64,000 nucleotides of DNA from Shewanella psychrophila. GTDB lineage: Bacteria > Pseudomonadota > Gammaproteobacteria > Enterobacterales > Shewanellaceae. Position 1 is the first letter of the stretch. Every line of letters begins with the position of its first letter. Shown piece by piece: positions 54,251 to 63,718 of the stretch. The notes beneath the pieces are model-generated. The model made no database searches. It worked only from the letters and a program-made list of their open reading frames with translations, and was not told where the DNA came from. The position numbers were made by a program, and so were the translations under genes. The stretch covers positions 4,402,001 to 4,466,000 of the forward strand of contig NZ_CP014782.1 in the NCBI RefSeq assembly GCF_002005305.1, in the 5' to 3' direction.

Positions 54251-55494
54251 CAGGGCGACCGCATGAGTGTTTATTTTTTAGTCGAGCTACATAATCCAGC
54301 GAGTAAAACTTTCTCTAGATGTTGAGGATTCATTAAGCAGCGCTTTTGTTTACCAACGATGCTGAGTTTGGTCGGTTCTTTTCTAAGCATGTTGAGAGCC
54401 ATATGCCTCAAGTAAGCTAGATTTTCAGCGCCGTTATTTTTGTATATCTGGCATGTATCTTCGTTCATGTTGACATCCAAGACCCAGTGCATTGACTCGA
54501 TACCCCAATGTTCACGAGTAGCACTTAAGGCTTGCTCTGCTGATAACTCTTTCGAACTAATATAGTAACGATATTCAAGGCTTATCGCCTTACCTTTAAC
54601 CGCCCTAAAACTTTCAACCATAACAATGCATTTGAGTGCTTCCCAGCGTGAGAAATCACCTTCGAGTTCAGCCGAATTTAAAACATAGCACGTTCGATTT
54701 TCAATACGACCATGGCCTGTTTCTATATTGAAATCATCATTACTTAAGCCTGCTGAACGATGCTGACTAAAAGCTTGATTTACCGCTTTAGCTAAGTGGC
54801 CTTGATTGCTTTTTACAGCCAGTAGGTAATCACCACCTTTGTCGATGATCGCTTTAGCAATAGCCGTTTGACAGCCCATAGCATCGATTGTCACTAGCGC
54901 TCCGCGTAGATCTAGCATTTTTAAAAGCTCTGGGATTGCCGTAATTTCATTACTTTTTTGGTCTGATTTTAATTGACCAAGTACCAGCTTATTTGCTGAA
55001 GCATAAGCACTTATCATATGAATAGTGCTGTTTCGGTCATCACGATTATATGAGCCGCGTAGCGTTTTTCCATCAATCGCAATGACTTCCCCATTAGTTA
55101 GCTGGTGAACCGATTGCATCCATGCTAGAAAACACTCGTTAAAACTATCAGGATTAATCACAGAAATTGTTCTAGCAATTGTATCGTCAGTAGGGATCCC
55201 GCCTGTAAACATTTTTTGCGTTTTGAACCAATGGTGGTGACCAAGAATGTATTCTCGGATATCGAACCAACCATTCGAACCTGCAATAACAGCGCAAAGA
55301 GAACCGAACAATATATCGAACAATGGATAGGTGATTTTTGCACTTTGGCGGTGGTCGTCAATCGCGCCAAAATGCTCTTTGAATGATTCAATATACATAA
55401 TGAGACTCCTTAAAAAGGAGTATAAGATCACAAGCACTTGATCAGGTCAATATTTTGCTGAAACGGCTCAAATAACGTTCACGATCTGACCCTG
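54251..55494 (-). mobile_element. ISAs1-family insertion sequence, complete
   Basis: A 1244-bp element starting CAGGG and ending CCCTG, the usual ISAs1 ends, flanked by perfect 10-bp direct repeats. It carries one transposase gene on the minus strand. Confidence 0.93.
54271..55437 (-). CDS. ISAs1-family transposase
   Basis: A 388-residue transposase: HFGAIDDHRQSAKITYPLFD at the start, then IAIDGKTLRGSYNRDDRNST with the first Asp, LVTIDAMGCQTAIAKAIIDK with the second, and REHWGIESMHWVLDVNMNED with the Glu. The start at 55437 is an in-frame TTG; an ATG at 55398 (MYIESFKEHFGA) behind a GGAG is more likely the real start. Intact, probably active. Confidence 0.92.
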   Translation of the reverse strand: MLVILYSFLRSLIMYIESFKEHFGAIDDHRQSAKITYPLFDILFGSLCAVIAGSNGWFDIREYILGHHHWFKTQKMFTGGIPTDDTIARTISVINPDSFNECFLAWMQSVHQLTNGEVIAIDGKTLRGSYNRDDRNSTIHMISAYASANKLVLGQLKSDQKSNEITAIPELLKMLDLRGALVTIDAMGCQTAIAKAIIDKGGDYLLAVKSNQGHLAKAVNQAFSQHRSAGLSNDDFNIETGHGRIENRTCYVLNSAELEGDFSRWEALKCIVMVESFRAVKGKAISLEYRYYISSKELSAEQALSATREHWGIESMHWVLDVNMNEDTCQIYKNNGAENLAYLRHMALNMLRKEPTKLSIVGKQKRCLMNPQHLEKVLLAGLCSSTKK

Positions 55495-55504
55495 TGTTAA
55501 GCAT
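55495..55504 (+). repeat. Target-site duplication, right copy
   Basis: TGTTAAGCAT, identical to 54241-54250. Confidence 0.95.
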
Positions 55505-55899
55505 ACCAACAATATTACCCTTAATATGGTGAATGTTCATGACGTTGATAGCACTGAGCAGATGATGCGATTTCTGAACTCTGGCCATGTTGACGTGGCG
55601 CTGACGAACACGATAGACGGAGTACATATGATTGAAAAACTAGGATTAGACAAGATTCAACCTTTAGATACACCTTTAGCGGTCCTCGAGCTTTACCACT
55701 ACATACATAAAAGTCACATCCACTTAGTCCCTAAAGTTGATGCTGTGATAAAACAGATGACATTATCAGGGGAGATGCAACATTTAATCGAGAAATCTGA
55801 ACGTGAGGTGATTGAACACAAGTAAGGCGCTGCGTGCTGAGACATTTCTCTTTATGAAAACAAGATTAATACCGATTAGTACAATTTAATCATCGCGAA

Positions 55900-57561
55900 T
55901 TAAACATCACCACGGACACAATTGCGACCATCTGACTTCGCCTGATAGAGGCGTCTATCCGCTTCTGATATCACAGATTTTATTGAATCTTCTGAGTTAG
56001 TGAACATGGCGACCCCCATAGAGATTGTCACAGTAACCATTTCTTTAGAGCTTAACTTGACCTCCTTTTTTGCGACTGCGAGGCGTAGTTTTTCTGCAAT
56101 CAATAGCGTTTCTTCCTGAGTACTGTCGGGGCACACAATACAAAACTCTTCCCCTCCATACCTGCACACTATGTCAGCAATTCGGGTATTTTTTTTCAAT
56201 TCCTTAGCAACTTCTTTGAGCACATCATCTCCGGCATCATGACCATAGCTATCGTTAAAACTCTTAAAATGATCAATATCGCCCATTATTATGCCTATTT
56301 GCGATTTATTTCTCATCCCAAGAGCGACCAATTGCTCCAAAGATTCAAACAAATAGCGACGATTAAATAGCCCCGTTAACGTGTCTTTAATTGCTTGTTG
56401 CCGCAAACTGTATCTCAGTTCTATATTGGCAATGGCAAGACCTACCCTTTTTGCAATCGCATTAGTTAGCAATAAGTCACTATAAGGAAATTCCTTTTTT
56501 AGAATATGCATGACACCAATGGCTTCACCTAAAGCCATCAAGGGAATACACAATGATGCTTTATTTCCTTGCTCGATAGCCAAATGAGAAAAATGCTCAC
56601 AATATATCTGTGTATCATTGTGATCCGATTGATGACTATGACCTTTTCTTAATGCCCAGCACTGCTCTGGTTTAAATTCAGTCACACCTTGCCATTCCTC
56701 GCCCCAAAACATGATGAATTCCAGCTTATTTCTTGAAGACTTGTAAATAGAGATAGCGCCTGAAGAATTTGGTAATAACCTAGGAGTCACTTGTTTAACG
56801 ACACTTCCAGCCTCACTTAATTCGGAGCAGGCTCCTAGCATAGAATCTAATTCATGCAGCAGCTCAATATCATGAATGCCCGAATCTATTTTGCTTTTTA
56901 AGTCCAGCCTGTCTTGTTCTACAGATCGGGCAATCCACCTTGATGAAATAAAGCTTAACAAGATTAAAGTTAACATGCTGACAATAGCGATTGAGGCTAA
57001 TGCCAACCTTAGCTTGATCACTTCATAATAAATGGTGCTATCAGGCAGGGAAGCCCTAGCATAATAACCCGATGTCCCTCCCCCTACCTTTAAGCTTCTA
57101 TAGATTGCGACATAAATATATTCTTCGTTTAATGTTCGACTAAAATGTCTTGAAATACCTATTCCAGTCACTTGCGCCAGCTGTATTTCAGGCCTGTTTA
57201 GGTGGTTATCCAGTATAGGAACTTGATCTATGGGGATCATAGAATCCCCCATAACCTTGCCACTGTCATCGATAAAGGTGATGCGGGCATCGGATGCTAA
57301 ACTTAAATGCTTAGCCACTCGATCCACGGTACTGAGAGTGAGAGGACTATTTAACAAAACAAGACTTTCCATTGCTGATTTAGCTAACCATGTGAGCTCT
57401 AGTTCAACCCTTTGATGAAGCTCATCCCTAAGCTGATAATCGATTAACAATAGGCTCAGCGTACTCACGATAAAGACTATCGTGAGTGGTAAAAAAATGA
57501 TTCTATTTGTCAGGTTCAATAGGCACCTAGTGTTCAACATAAGCTGATTTAAAGGTAGCAC
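55900..57561 (-). CDS. Membrane GAF-GGDEF diguanylate cyclase
   Basis: A 553-residue protein. First helix IIFLPLTIVFIVSTLSLLLI, periplasmic region of about 150 residues with a CHASE/Cache-like pattern (ITFIDDSGKVMGDSMIPID), second helix LRLALASIAIVSMLTLILLS, a GAF domain (about 235-390; ASLCIPLMALGEAIGVMHIL), then GGDEF with DTLTGLFNRRYLFESLEQLV, GGEEF at 469-473 and RIAD as I-site. Cytoplasmic c-di-GMP synthesis controlled by a periplasmic signal. It converges on the split binding-protein gene. Confidence 0.92.
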   Translation of the reverse strand: MLPLNQLMLNTRCLLNLTNRIIFLPLTIVFIVSTLSLLLIDYQLRDELHQRVELELTWLAKSAMESLVLLNSPLTLSTVDRVAKHLSLASDARITFIDDSGKVMGDSMIPIDQVPILDNHLNRPEIQLAQVTGIGISRHFSRTLNEEYIYVAIYRSLKVGGGTSGYYARASLPDSTIYYEVIKLRLALASIAIVSMLTLILLSFISSRWIARSVEQDRLDLKSKIDSGIHDIELLHELDSMLGACSELSEAGSVVKQVTPRLLPNSSGAISIYKSSRNKLEFIMFWGEEWQGVTEFKPEQCWALRKGHSHQSDHNDTQIYCEHFSHLAIEQGNKASLCIPLMALGEAIGVMHILKKEFPYSDLLLTNAIAKRVGLAIANIELRYSLRQQAIKDTLTGLFNRRYLFESLEQLVALGMRNKSQIGIIMGDIDHFKSFNDSYGHDAGDDVLKEVAKELKKNTRIADIVCRYGGEEFCIVCPDSTQEETLLIAEKLRLAVAKKEVKLSSKEMVTVTISMGVAMFTNSEDSIKSVISEADRRLYQAKSDGRNCVRGDV

Positions 57562-57808
57562 ATTGCCTCTAATTTAAGCCTTGAATATAACAACAAGCCA
57601 CGTACTCAGTCTTATAGATTAACACTCAGAATAACAAAAAATATTTAACTTGAGCATACAGGTGTAAGCCGATGAAAATATTAACTATAACTATCGATCC
57701 TCGAAACCAAATCAAACGAACGTTTAAATTACTTGTTTGGAGTTATTGATCTAAGTCTGGTTTTATGTAGTAATGTGATCTGAATTTCTGGTCGGATGAG
57801 CGAAGAAG

Positions 57809-60046
57809 ATGAGCATAAGAACCCAATTAAAAAAAATAATGCCGAGTATTTCTACCACAGAGCAAGAGGCACTCGATGCAGGCGATGTATGGTTAGAAGG
57901 CTCGATCTTCCAAGGCAAACCTGACTTCTCAGCCCTGAGAGACATTCCGGTAGCTAAATTGAGCGCCGATGAACAGGCCTTCCTCGATGGTCCTGTGACC
58001 ACTTTAATAGAGATGATTGATGACTTTGCTATCCAGGGTGATAAACATATACCGGATCACATTCTCAGCTACCTCAAACAGAACAAATTTTTCTCACTGA
58101 TCATTCCAAAATCCTATGGCGGACTCGAATTTAGCCCTTACGCTAACTCAACCATAGTCGCCACTATATCGGCCAAGAGCTCAGCCGTTGCCGTTACCGT
58201 CATGGTGCCTAACTCCTTGGGCCCTGGCGAGCTATTGATGCATTATGGTACCGGTGAGCAAAGAGACTACTGGCTACCGCGCCTGGCTAATGGCCAGGAG
58301 ATCCCCTGCTTTGCCTTAACCAGCCCAGAAGCTGGCTCTGATGCCGGTGGTATTCCGGATGTGGGCACTGTCACTGTGGGTGAGTTCGAAGGTAAGCAAG
58401 TACTTGGTCTCTCAATCACCTGGGATAAGCGCTATATCACCTTAGCGCCTATTGCCACAGTACTTGGACTGGCCTTCAAAGTTCAAGATCCAAAGGGTCT
58501 GCTTGGCGGTAAAGAAAACCTTGGCATCACCTGTGCGCTGATCCCTAAATCTCACCCAGGGGTGCAGCTAGGTAACCGTCACGATCCTATGGGCGTTAAC
58601 TTCTATAACGGCACCACACGGGGCGAAAATGTATTTATCCCTATGGATTTCATCATAGGTGGACAGGCTAACATTGGTCGTGGCTGGGCTATGCTTGTTG
58701 CGTGTCTTGGTGCAGGCCGTGGCATCTCTTTGCCTGCCCTTGGCGCAGCGGTGAGCCATTGCTCATTCAAATCTTCGGCAGAATATGCCGCCGTGCGTGA
58801 GCAATTTGGATTATCTATTGGCAAGTTTGAAGGTATTCAAGAGAAGTTAGCTGACATTGCCGGTAAGACTTATCTACAGGAATCAATGCGCGTGCTAACC
58901 ACAGAAGGGCTTGGCATAGGCCTTAAGCCTTCGGTGGTTACTGCAATCGCCAAATATCATATGACCGAACTTGGCCGAGACATTCTCAACTCAGCCATGG
59001 ACATTCAAGCTGGTAAGGCCATTCAACGTGGTCCACAAAATACCTTAGCCTCGGCTTATGTTGCCCAACCTATCGCTATCACAGTCGAAGGCGCTAACAT
59101 TCTTACCCGTAACCTGATGATCTTCGGACAAGGTGTGATGCGTTGTCACCCTCACATGCAAAGCATGGTTGAAGCGATTCACAGCGATCATAAGAATGCC
59201 GATAAGGTCTTTAACAGCATATTCCGGAAAACCATAGCCTATAGCGTGGGCAACAGTTTGCGTGCATTCCGTTTGGGCCTACTGCCATTTACGGCTCAAT
59301 CGAACTCGAAGCTAGCAGAAGTCGCAATATACGAGAAGTCAGTCAACAAGCTGGCTTCGAAGCTGGCGGTATACGCCGATTTCTCTCTGCTAGTACTTGG
59401 CGGAAAACTCAAGCAAGCCGAGATGCTTTCGGCGCGCTTGGGTGATGTGATGAGTTACCTGTATGCCGCTATGGCGTCGATTCGTTATTACGAACAAAAA
59501 CTACCAAGCGAGCAAAGAGCACAAGCAGCGCCTTATTTTCATTACGCCACTCGCTGGTCTCTGTGTAAGGCAGAAGAAGCCTTGCTTGCCTTTCTGGAGA
59601 ACTTCCCGTCATCGCCGGTACGTAAATTGATGCGTGCATTAACGGTGACTTACTCTGCTAAAATGCCGAAGGTGAATGATAATTTAGTCAGAGAACTTGC
59701 CGAGCAGGCCCAGCTCAATACCGAGTTCAAGAAGAACCTGACTCACTTAATTAAGCCTGTTGTCGGTGATGGTAACTACATCAACGAACAAGCCTATCTG
59801 GCTAAGATGGATTGCCTCGAGTTACTGGCTAAGGTCAAGAAAGGACTTAAGGCTCGTGCATTCAGATCAGGCACGCGCTTCCCTATCACACTCGATAATG
59901 CCCTGACCGCTAAGGTCATCAACGCTACCGAGCATAAACAATTGCTGGATTACAACCTTAAACGTGAGCGTGCGATCCGCGTCGATGAGTTCGATTTTAA
60001 TATGAACTTAATTAGTGATAAAGCTGAGCTTAAGATAGCTAACTGA
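57809..60046 (+). CDS. fadE: Acyl-CoA dehydrogenase FadE-type
   Basis: A 745-residue acyl-CoA dehydrogenase of the large FadE type, the first step of fatty-acid beta-oxidation. The dehydrogenase core includes IPKSYGGLEFSPYANSTIVA, IPCFALTSPEAGSDAGGIPD and KFEGIQEKLADIAGKTYLQE. The last about 280 residues are the DUF1974-type C-terminal domain (YAAMASIRYYEQKLPSEQRA). It is shorter than E. coli FadE (814), lacking its N-terminal hydrophobic part. It ends in a strong terminator at 60074-60099. A Shewanella genome usually has several such genes, so this may be a paralogue. Confidence 0.9.
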   Translation: MSIRTQLKKIMPSISTTEQEALDAGDVWLEGSIFQGKPDFSALRDIPVAKLSADEQAFLDGPVTTLIEMIDDFAIQGDKHIPDHILSYLKQNKFFSLIIPKSYGGLEFSPYANSTIVATISAKSSAVAVTVMVPNSLGPGELLMHYGTGEQRDYWLPRLANGQEIPCFALTSPEAGSDAGGIPDVGTVTVGEFEGKQVLGLSITWDKRYITLAPIATVLGLAFKVQDPKGLLGGKENLGITCALIPKSHPGVQLGNRHDPMGVNFYNGTTRGENVFIPMDFIIGGQANIGRGWAMLVACLGAGRGISLPALGAAVSHCSFKSSAEYAAVREQFGLSIGKFEGIQEKLADIAGKTYLQESMRVLTTEGLGIGLKPSVVTAIAKYHMTELGRDILNSAMDIQAGKAIQRGPQNTLASAYVAQPIAITVEGANILTRNLMIFGQGVMRCHPHMQSMVEAIHSDHKNADKVFNSIFRKTIAYSVGNSLRAFRLGLLPFTAQSNSKLAEVAIYEKSVNKLASKLAVYADFSLLVLGGKLKQAEMLSARLGDVMSYLYAAMASIRYYEQKLPSEQRAQAAPYFHYATRWSLCKAEEALLAFLENFPSSPVRKLMRALTVTYSAKMPKVNDNLVRELAEQAQLNTEFKKNLTHLIKPVVGDGNYINEQAYLAKMDCLELLAKVKKGLKARAFRSGTRFPITLDNALTAKVINATEHKQLLDYNLKRERAIRVDEFDFNMNLISDKAELKIAN

Positions 60047-60073
60047 GTTTAGTTTTCACAATACAACGAAGAG

Positions 60074-60099
60074 ATGCAGCCACCTGGCTGCATTTTTTA
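60074..60099 (+). terminator. Rho-independent terminator of fadE
   Basis: ATGCAGCC / GGCTGCAT (eight pairs, 4-nt loop) followed by TTTTT, 27 nt after the stop. Confidence 0.9.
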
Positions 60100-60313
60100 T
60101 GCCCTCCACTTAAAGAAAACCTGTTTCCATCATGTTATCGAGCACAGAGATACGGTTACATCTGATGGAATTTAGAGCGTGAAGCTCTATATTGATGAAC
60201 TTTGATTGTCATTTTAATCAGGCTTCAATTATGATTTCGCACCAGAGAATTACTCCTTTCAATTGCCTTTAATATCAATCGATATAATAGGACTGCTTCC
60301 CAAGGAAAATCAG

Positions 60314-60637
60314 ATGCAGACTCATATCAAGCGGCTAATATTCATCTCAGTCATAGCTGTCACACTTTCTGGATGTACTTCAATGAAAACCATGGAAGCC
60401 ACGGGCGGTAGCCTAGCCGATGGGGTCATTGAACTCTCCTACACCCGAAGCCCAAGTGAAACATCCCTATTCGATGAACAAGATGCCTTAAAGACAGCAA
60501 CAAAAAGATGTAAAGCGTGGGGGTTCAAAAAAGCAGATGCTTTTAGTGGCGAACAAACCAGCTGCCGGGATCAGATTGGCTCAAGATGTGATGTCTATCT
60601 GGTCACCAAAAAATATCAATGTGTAGGTAAAAGCTAG
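60314..60637 (+). CDS. YecR-like lipoprotein
   Basis: 107 residues from the ATG at 60314 (AAGGA seven nt upstream; an in-frame start at 60263 has no such signal). Signal peptide with lipobox TLSGC. The mature part EATGGSLADGVIELSYTRSP followed by DALKTATKRCKAWGFKKADA matches the YecR family, with paired Cys later in TSCRDQIGSRC. YecR genes are linked to flagella in enterobacteria; no flagellar gene is near here. Confidence 0.8.
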   Translation: MQTHIKRLIFISVIAVTLSGCTSMKTMEATGGSLADGVIELSYTRSPSETSLFDEQDALKTATKRCKAWGFKKADAFSGEQTSCRDQIGSRCDVYLVTKKYQCVGKS

Positions 60638-60650
60638 ACGAGTAAAAGAG

Positions 60651-61655
60651 TTAATTAACCTGTTGGGTGAATTTAAATGTCTGGGGATCATGGTTTAGCC
60701 AAAAGGCGTAATCATGTTTTCCCCTTTGCTTCACTTGATACATAGCCCTATCAGCATGCTCACAAGTCGCAATAAATTGATCACTGCAATCAAATAGACT
60801 AATGCCGATACTTAACCCTAGTTTGATCTCGCAAGAACCTATATGAACGGGTCTATGATAGTGTTCCAATATGCTTTTAGCTAACTTAACCAGTAGGTCT
60901 TTATTGACCGCGCTATGCAATATAACGAACTCATCTCCTCCAAAGCGAGCAAGCTTTGCTACGTCTCCCGCCTTATTTTTAAGAGTCTGTGCCACATCCA
61001 TCAACACTTGATCGCCGAATCGATGACCATGCTTATCGTTAACTTGTTTGAAACTGTCGAGATCGATGAAGAAAAGTGCCCCCCCCATGCTTGGCTGACA
61101 TTGTTGTTGAGTATAGAATGCTTGCTCCAGCGCCTTACGATTGAGCAGATGGGTGAGAGGGTCACAGTGAGCCAGCCTGGCTAAATCAAGTTCGTAGCAC
61201 TTCTCTTGGGTTATATCGATATGAGTCCCCATCATACGAACAGGCCGTCCTTCATCATATTCGACGATACGGCCTCTATCTGAAACCCAACTTACGCCGC
61301 CATTTTTATGCAACATCCTATGGACGGCCTGATAGGACTCGGCTTTACCCGATACATGGTCTTCAAAAGCGGCGATGACCCAATCTCTGTCTTCCGGGTG
61401 AAGTTTTCCTTTCCAACTGTCCACATGAGCCGACAACTCTTGCTCTGTATAGCCCAATAAGTGTCCCCACTCACGATTAAAGATCGTGAGCTTGCCACTA
61501 GGAATATGCTGCTGCCACAAACACAAACCAGTGCCATCTAAAGCAGCGGTCAGTTTTTCCTCGACACTTAGTTTCTGTCTGGTTAGCTCGATATTTTCTT
61601 CTTGTAGCGCCTTTATCTGCTCTTGTAATTGCTTGATGGTTTTATCTGCGCACAT
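60651..61655 (-). CDS. PAS-GGDEF diguanylate cyclase
   Basis: A 334-residue cytoplasmic protein. N-terminal coiled coil (KQLQEQIKALQEENIELTRQ), one PAS-3 fold (LWQQHIPSGKLTIFNREWGH, with the PAC end MGTHIDITQEK), then GGDEF: HCDPLTHLLNRKALEQAFYT, GGDEF at 239-243. The position for the I-site has GDVA instead of RxxD, so product inhibition should be absent. Starts with an ATG at 61655. It faces the YecR-like gene convergently. Confidence 0.92.
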   Translation of the reverse strand: MCADKTIKQLQEQIKALQEENIELTRQKLSVEEKLTAALDGTGLCLWQQHIPSGKLTIFNREWGHLLGYTEQELSAHVDSWKGKLHPEDRDWVIAAFEDHVSGKAESYQAVHRMLHKNGGVSWVSDRGRIVEYDEGRPVRMMGTHIDITQEKCYELDLARLAHCDPLTHLLNRKALEQAFYTQQQCQPSMGGALFFIDLDSFKQVNDKHGHRFGDQVLMDVAQTLKNKAGDVAKLARFGGDEFVILHSAVNKDLLVKLAKSILEHYHRPVHIGSCEIKLGLSIGISLFDCSDQFIATCEHADRAMYQVKQRGKHDYAFWLNHDPQTFKFTQQVN

Positions 61656-61850
61656 CTCCCTTGCATCCCTGACATATTTTCTTATGGTCCTACAGCTGAG
61701 CTTAACGGAATAGCCTTCTGTAATAAAGAGTGAGTCGCACTTAAGCTATCGCGAAGACAGACAAACAGAAATACCACCAAAAGCAATAGTGATGACTAGT
61801 GAATGAGATCGCCAGATACTGGCATACCATACTCTCTAATTAAGCATATT

Positions 61851-62270
61851 ATGAACTTTAACTGGCAAGAACTGCACACTCGAGATTTCAATGCTTCGGT
61901 CACTTTTTACGCCAACACCTTCGATTGCGATATTCGCGTCGTTCCCGGCAGAAATGGACAACGCTACGGACTGATTATCCCTACGGGTTCGGTTAAACCC
62001 GTAGCAGGGATCTTTGAGACTGGCTCCATTATAGAGTCGGAGCCGAAGCAAGAGTCGGAGCCGAAGCAAGAGTCGGATTCTGCAATAGAGTCTGGCTGGA
62101 TAGGCTATGTCACAGTGGCGAAGCTAAGCTCATCAGTTAAATCTGCACTGGATAACGGCGCAATTGAACTCGAATCTTTCGAGATCCCCTATATAGGTGT
62201 TGTTTCAATCTTGAAAGATCCAGCCGGACAAAAAATCAGCCTCATTGAATATACAGCCACCAATAGATAA
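61851..62270 (+). CDS. VOC (glyoxalase-like) family protein
   Basis: 139 residues from the ATG at 61851 (NFNWQELHTRDFNASVTFYA), with the end GVVSILKDPAGQKISLIEYT typical of a VOC half-domain. The frame also opens at 61803, but the ATG given fits the family. Two perfect tandem 18-nt units (SEPKQE repeated) at about 62037-62073 insert a charged loop. The metal residues cannot be settled by eye. Substrate unknown. Confidence 0.8.
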   Translation: MNFNWQELHTRDFNASVTFYANTFDCDIRVVPGRNGQRYGLIIPTGSVKPVAGIFETGSIIESEPKQESEPKQESDSAIESGWIGYVTVAKLSSSVKSALDNGAIELESFEIPYIGVVSILKDPAGQKISLIEYTATNR

Positions 62271-62355
62271 CTATACCCAGTGAATTCGGGCCAACTGTCG
62301 ATTTAATAGTTCATTACCCTTCCAGTGGTCCGATTTATCCCTAGATAGATGAGTA

Positions 62356-62706
62356 TTATTGCGCCTCTATCTCTTGTTGCAGCTCTTTAAGCGCATCCAA
62401 TATCGTCATAAATTTATTTCCGAAAGGCGTCACGTGATACTCCACACGCGGTGGGATCTCCGGATAGCTAATTTTCTCTAAGATCCCAAATTCGACATTG
62501 CGCTTTAAACATTGATTAAGCACCTTAGTGGTTAATCCTTCAACATGGCGCACCATCTCACCCGGACGATTGATATCTTGCTCCAAAAGCTGAAACACGG
62601 TCAGAGACCATTTACAGCCGACTATGGTTTCGACCATACGCGTGCTTTCACTGGGGCTTGTTACTCGATGCCGCATAACTGAAATTTCTTTTTCTTTTAA
62701 AGTCAT
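62356..62706 (-). CDS. HxlR-family transcriptional regulator
   Basis: A 116-residue winged-helix regulator: IVGCKWSLTVFQLLEQDINR, EGLTTKVLNQCLKRNVEFGI, and YHVTPFGNKFMTILDALKEL fit HxlR. The single Cys-rich start of many redox-sensing members is represented by Cys in VGCKWS. Divergent from the SDR gene, with 138 nt between them, so it probably controls it. Confidence 0.9.
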   Translation of the reverse strand: MTLKEKEISVMRHRVTSPSESTRMVETIVGCKWSLTVFQLLEQDINRPGEMVRHVEGLTTKVLNQCLKRNVEFGILEKISYPEIPPRVEYHVTPFGNKFMTILDALKELQQEIEAQ

Positions 62707-62844
62707 AAAGATATACCAAAAAGTACCTAGCGAACCTATTTGTACTTACTTTTTTAATCTGTGAATGAGCCATAAGATTATCACATCAAACGGCTAAAAA
62801 TGCCGACGAAATAAGTAATCAACTAATAACGGCAAGGATTCATT

Positions 62845-63657
62845 ATGACGACTACAGAGACAAACTCTTCAAACACTATTTCTTCAAATATGGTTTTTTC
62901 ACATTCTGGCATCGCGCTTATTATAGGTGGCTCGAGTGGGATGGGCTTCGAATCGGCCAAACAACTAGTAAAGGCCAATATTAAAGTGGTTATTGTCGGC
63001 AACAATGCCGCTAAACTAGAGAGTGCCGTTGCCGAGCTCAGTGCATTTGGTAAGGTATCAGGAATACAAGCCGATCTTTATCAAGCCAGCCATGTTCAAC
63101 GCATCATAGATTTTATTGAGTTACCTTCAATCAAGGTAAGTTATCTGGTCAATGCAGCCGGATACTTCAACCCTAAACCTTTCATTGAGCACAGTGAGAG
63201 CGATTATGAAATCTATATGGGACTAAACAAGTCTACTTTTGTCATCTCTCAAGCCGTGGCTAAAAATATGATGAAAAATGGCGGAGGTAATATAGTCAAC
63301 ATTGGCTCCATGTGGGCAAAACAAGCAATCAAGGCAACGCCATCTTCTGCCTATTCTATGGCCAAAGCCGGGCTACATGCCTTGACACAACATATGGCGA
63401 TGGAACTGGCTGAGACTAATATTAGGGTCAATGCCGTTTCTCCTGCCGTGGTCAAAACGCCTATTTACCAGGCCTTTATTGAGCCTGAGCAGATGGATGA
63501 GGCCTTAGCGGGCTTTGATGGCTTCCATCCTATCGGCAGAATAGGCACAGCTACAGACATTGCCAGTACCATTAACTTTTTGCTTTCAGATGCATCCAGT
63601 TGGGTAACTGGAGCCATCTGGGATATCGATGGCGGCGTGATGGCTGGACGTAATTAA
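62845..63657 (+). CDS. Short-chain dehydrogenase/reductase
   Basis: A 270-residue classical SDR: cofactor loop IIGGSSGMGFESAKQLVKAN, NAAG in LVNAAGYFNPK, catalytic Ser in NIGSMWAKQ, and YSMAKAG with catalytic Tyr and Lys. The end GAIWDIDGGVMAGRN is typical. No preference for NAD or NADP can be read with certainty. Likely controlled by the divergent HxlR protein and followed by a cupin gene 61 nt on, perhaps one operon. Confidence 0.92.
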   Translation: MTTTETNSSNTISSNMVFSHSGIALIIGGSSGMGFESAKQLVKANIKVVIVGNNAAKLESAVAELSAFGKVSGIQADLYQASHVQRIIDFIELPSIKVSYLVNAAGYFNPKPFIEHSESDYEIYMGLNKSTFVISQAVAKNMMKNGGGNIVNIGSMWAKQAIKATPSSAYSMAKAGLHALTQHMAMELAETNIRVNAVSPAVVKTPIYQAFIEPEQMDEALAGFDGFHPIGRIGTATDIASTINFLLSDASSWVTGAIWDIDGGVMAGRN

Positions 63658-63718
63658 GCCTGTTTCGAGTTTCGGGCAGAGTAATCATAAGCACTTCGGG
63701 AGCAACAGGGCCTTAGAT

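Larger units (their letters stand above)
53840..55825 (+). pseudogene. Periplasmic solute-binding protein gene split by ISAs1
   Basis: The 5' part (53840-54250, 137 codons) has a signal peptide ending SSKGIAA and a type-3 binding-protein start (VIIPKVYSKLGIEITITPMP). The 3' part (55505-55825, 106 codons) contains FLNSGHVDVALTNTIDGVHM and LYHYIHKSHIHLVPKVDAVI. Removing the element and one copy of the 10-bp duplication restores an uninterrupted 243-residue frame (RGVKH joined to TNNITLNMV). The insertion is therefore young. Such proteins bind amino acids or act with GGDEF sensors; a GGDEF gene follows in the opposite direction. Confidence 0.88.
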
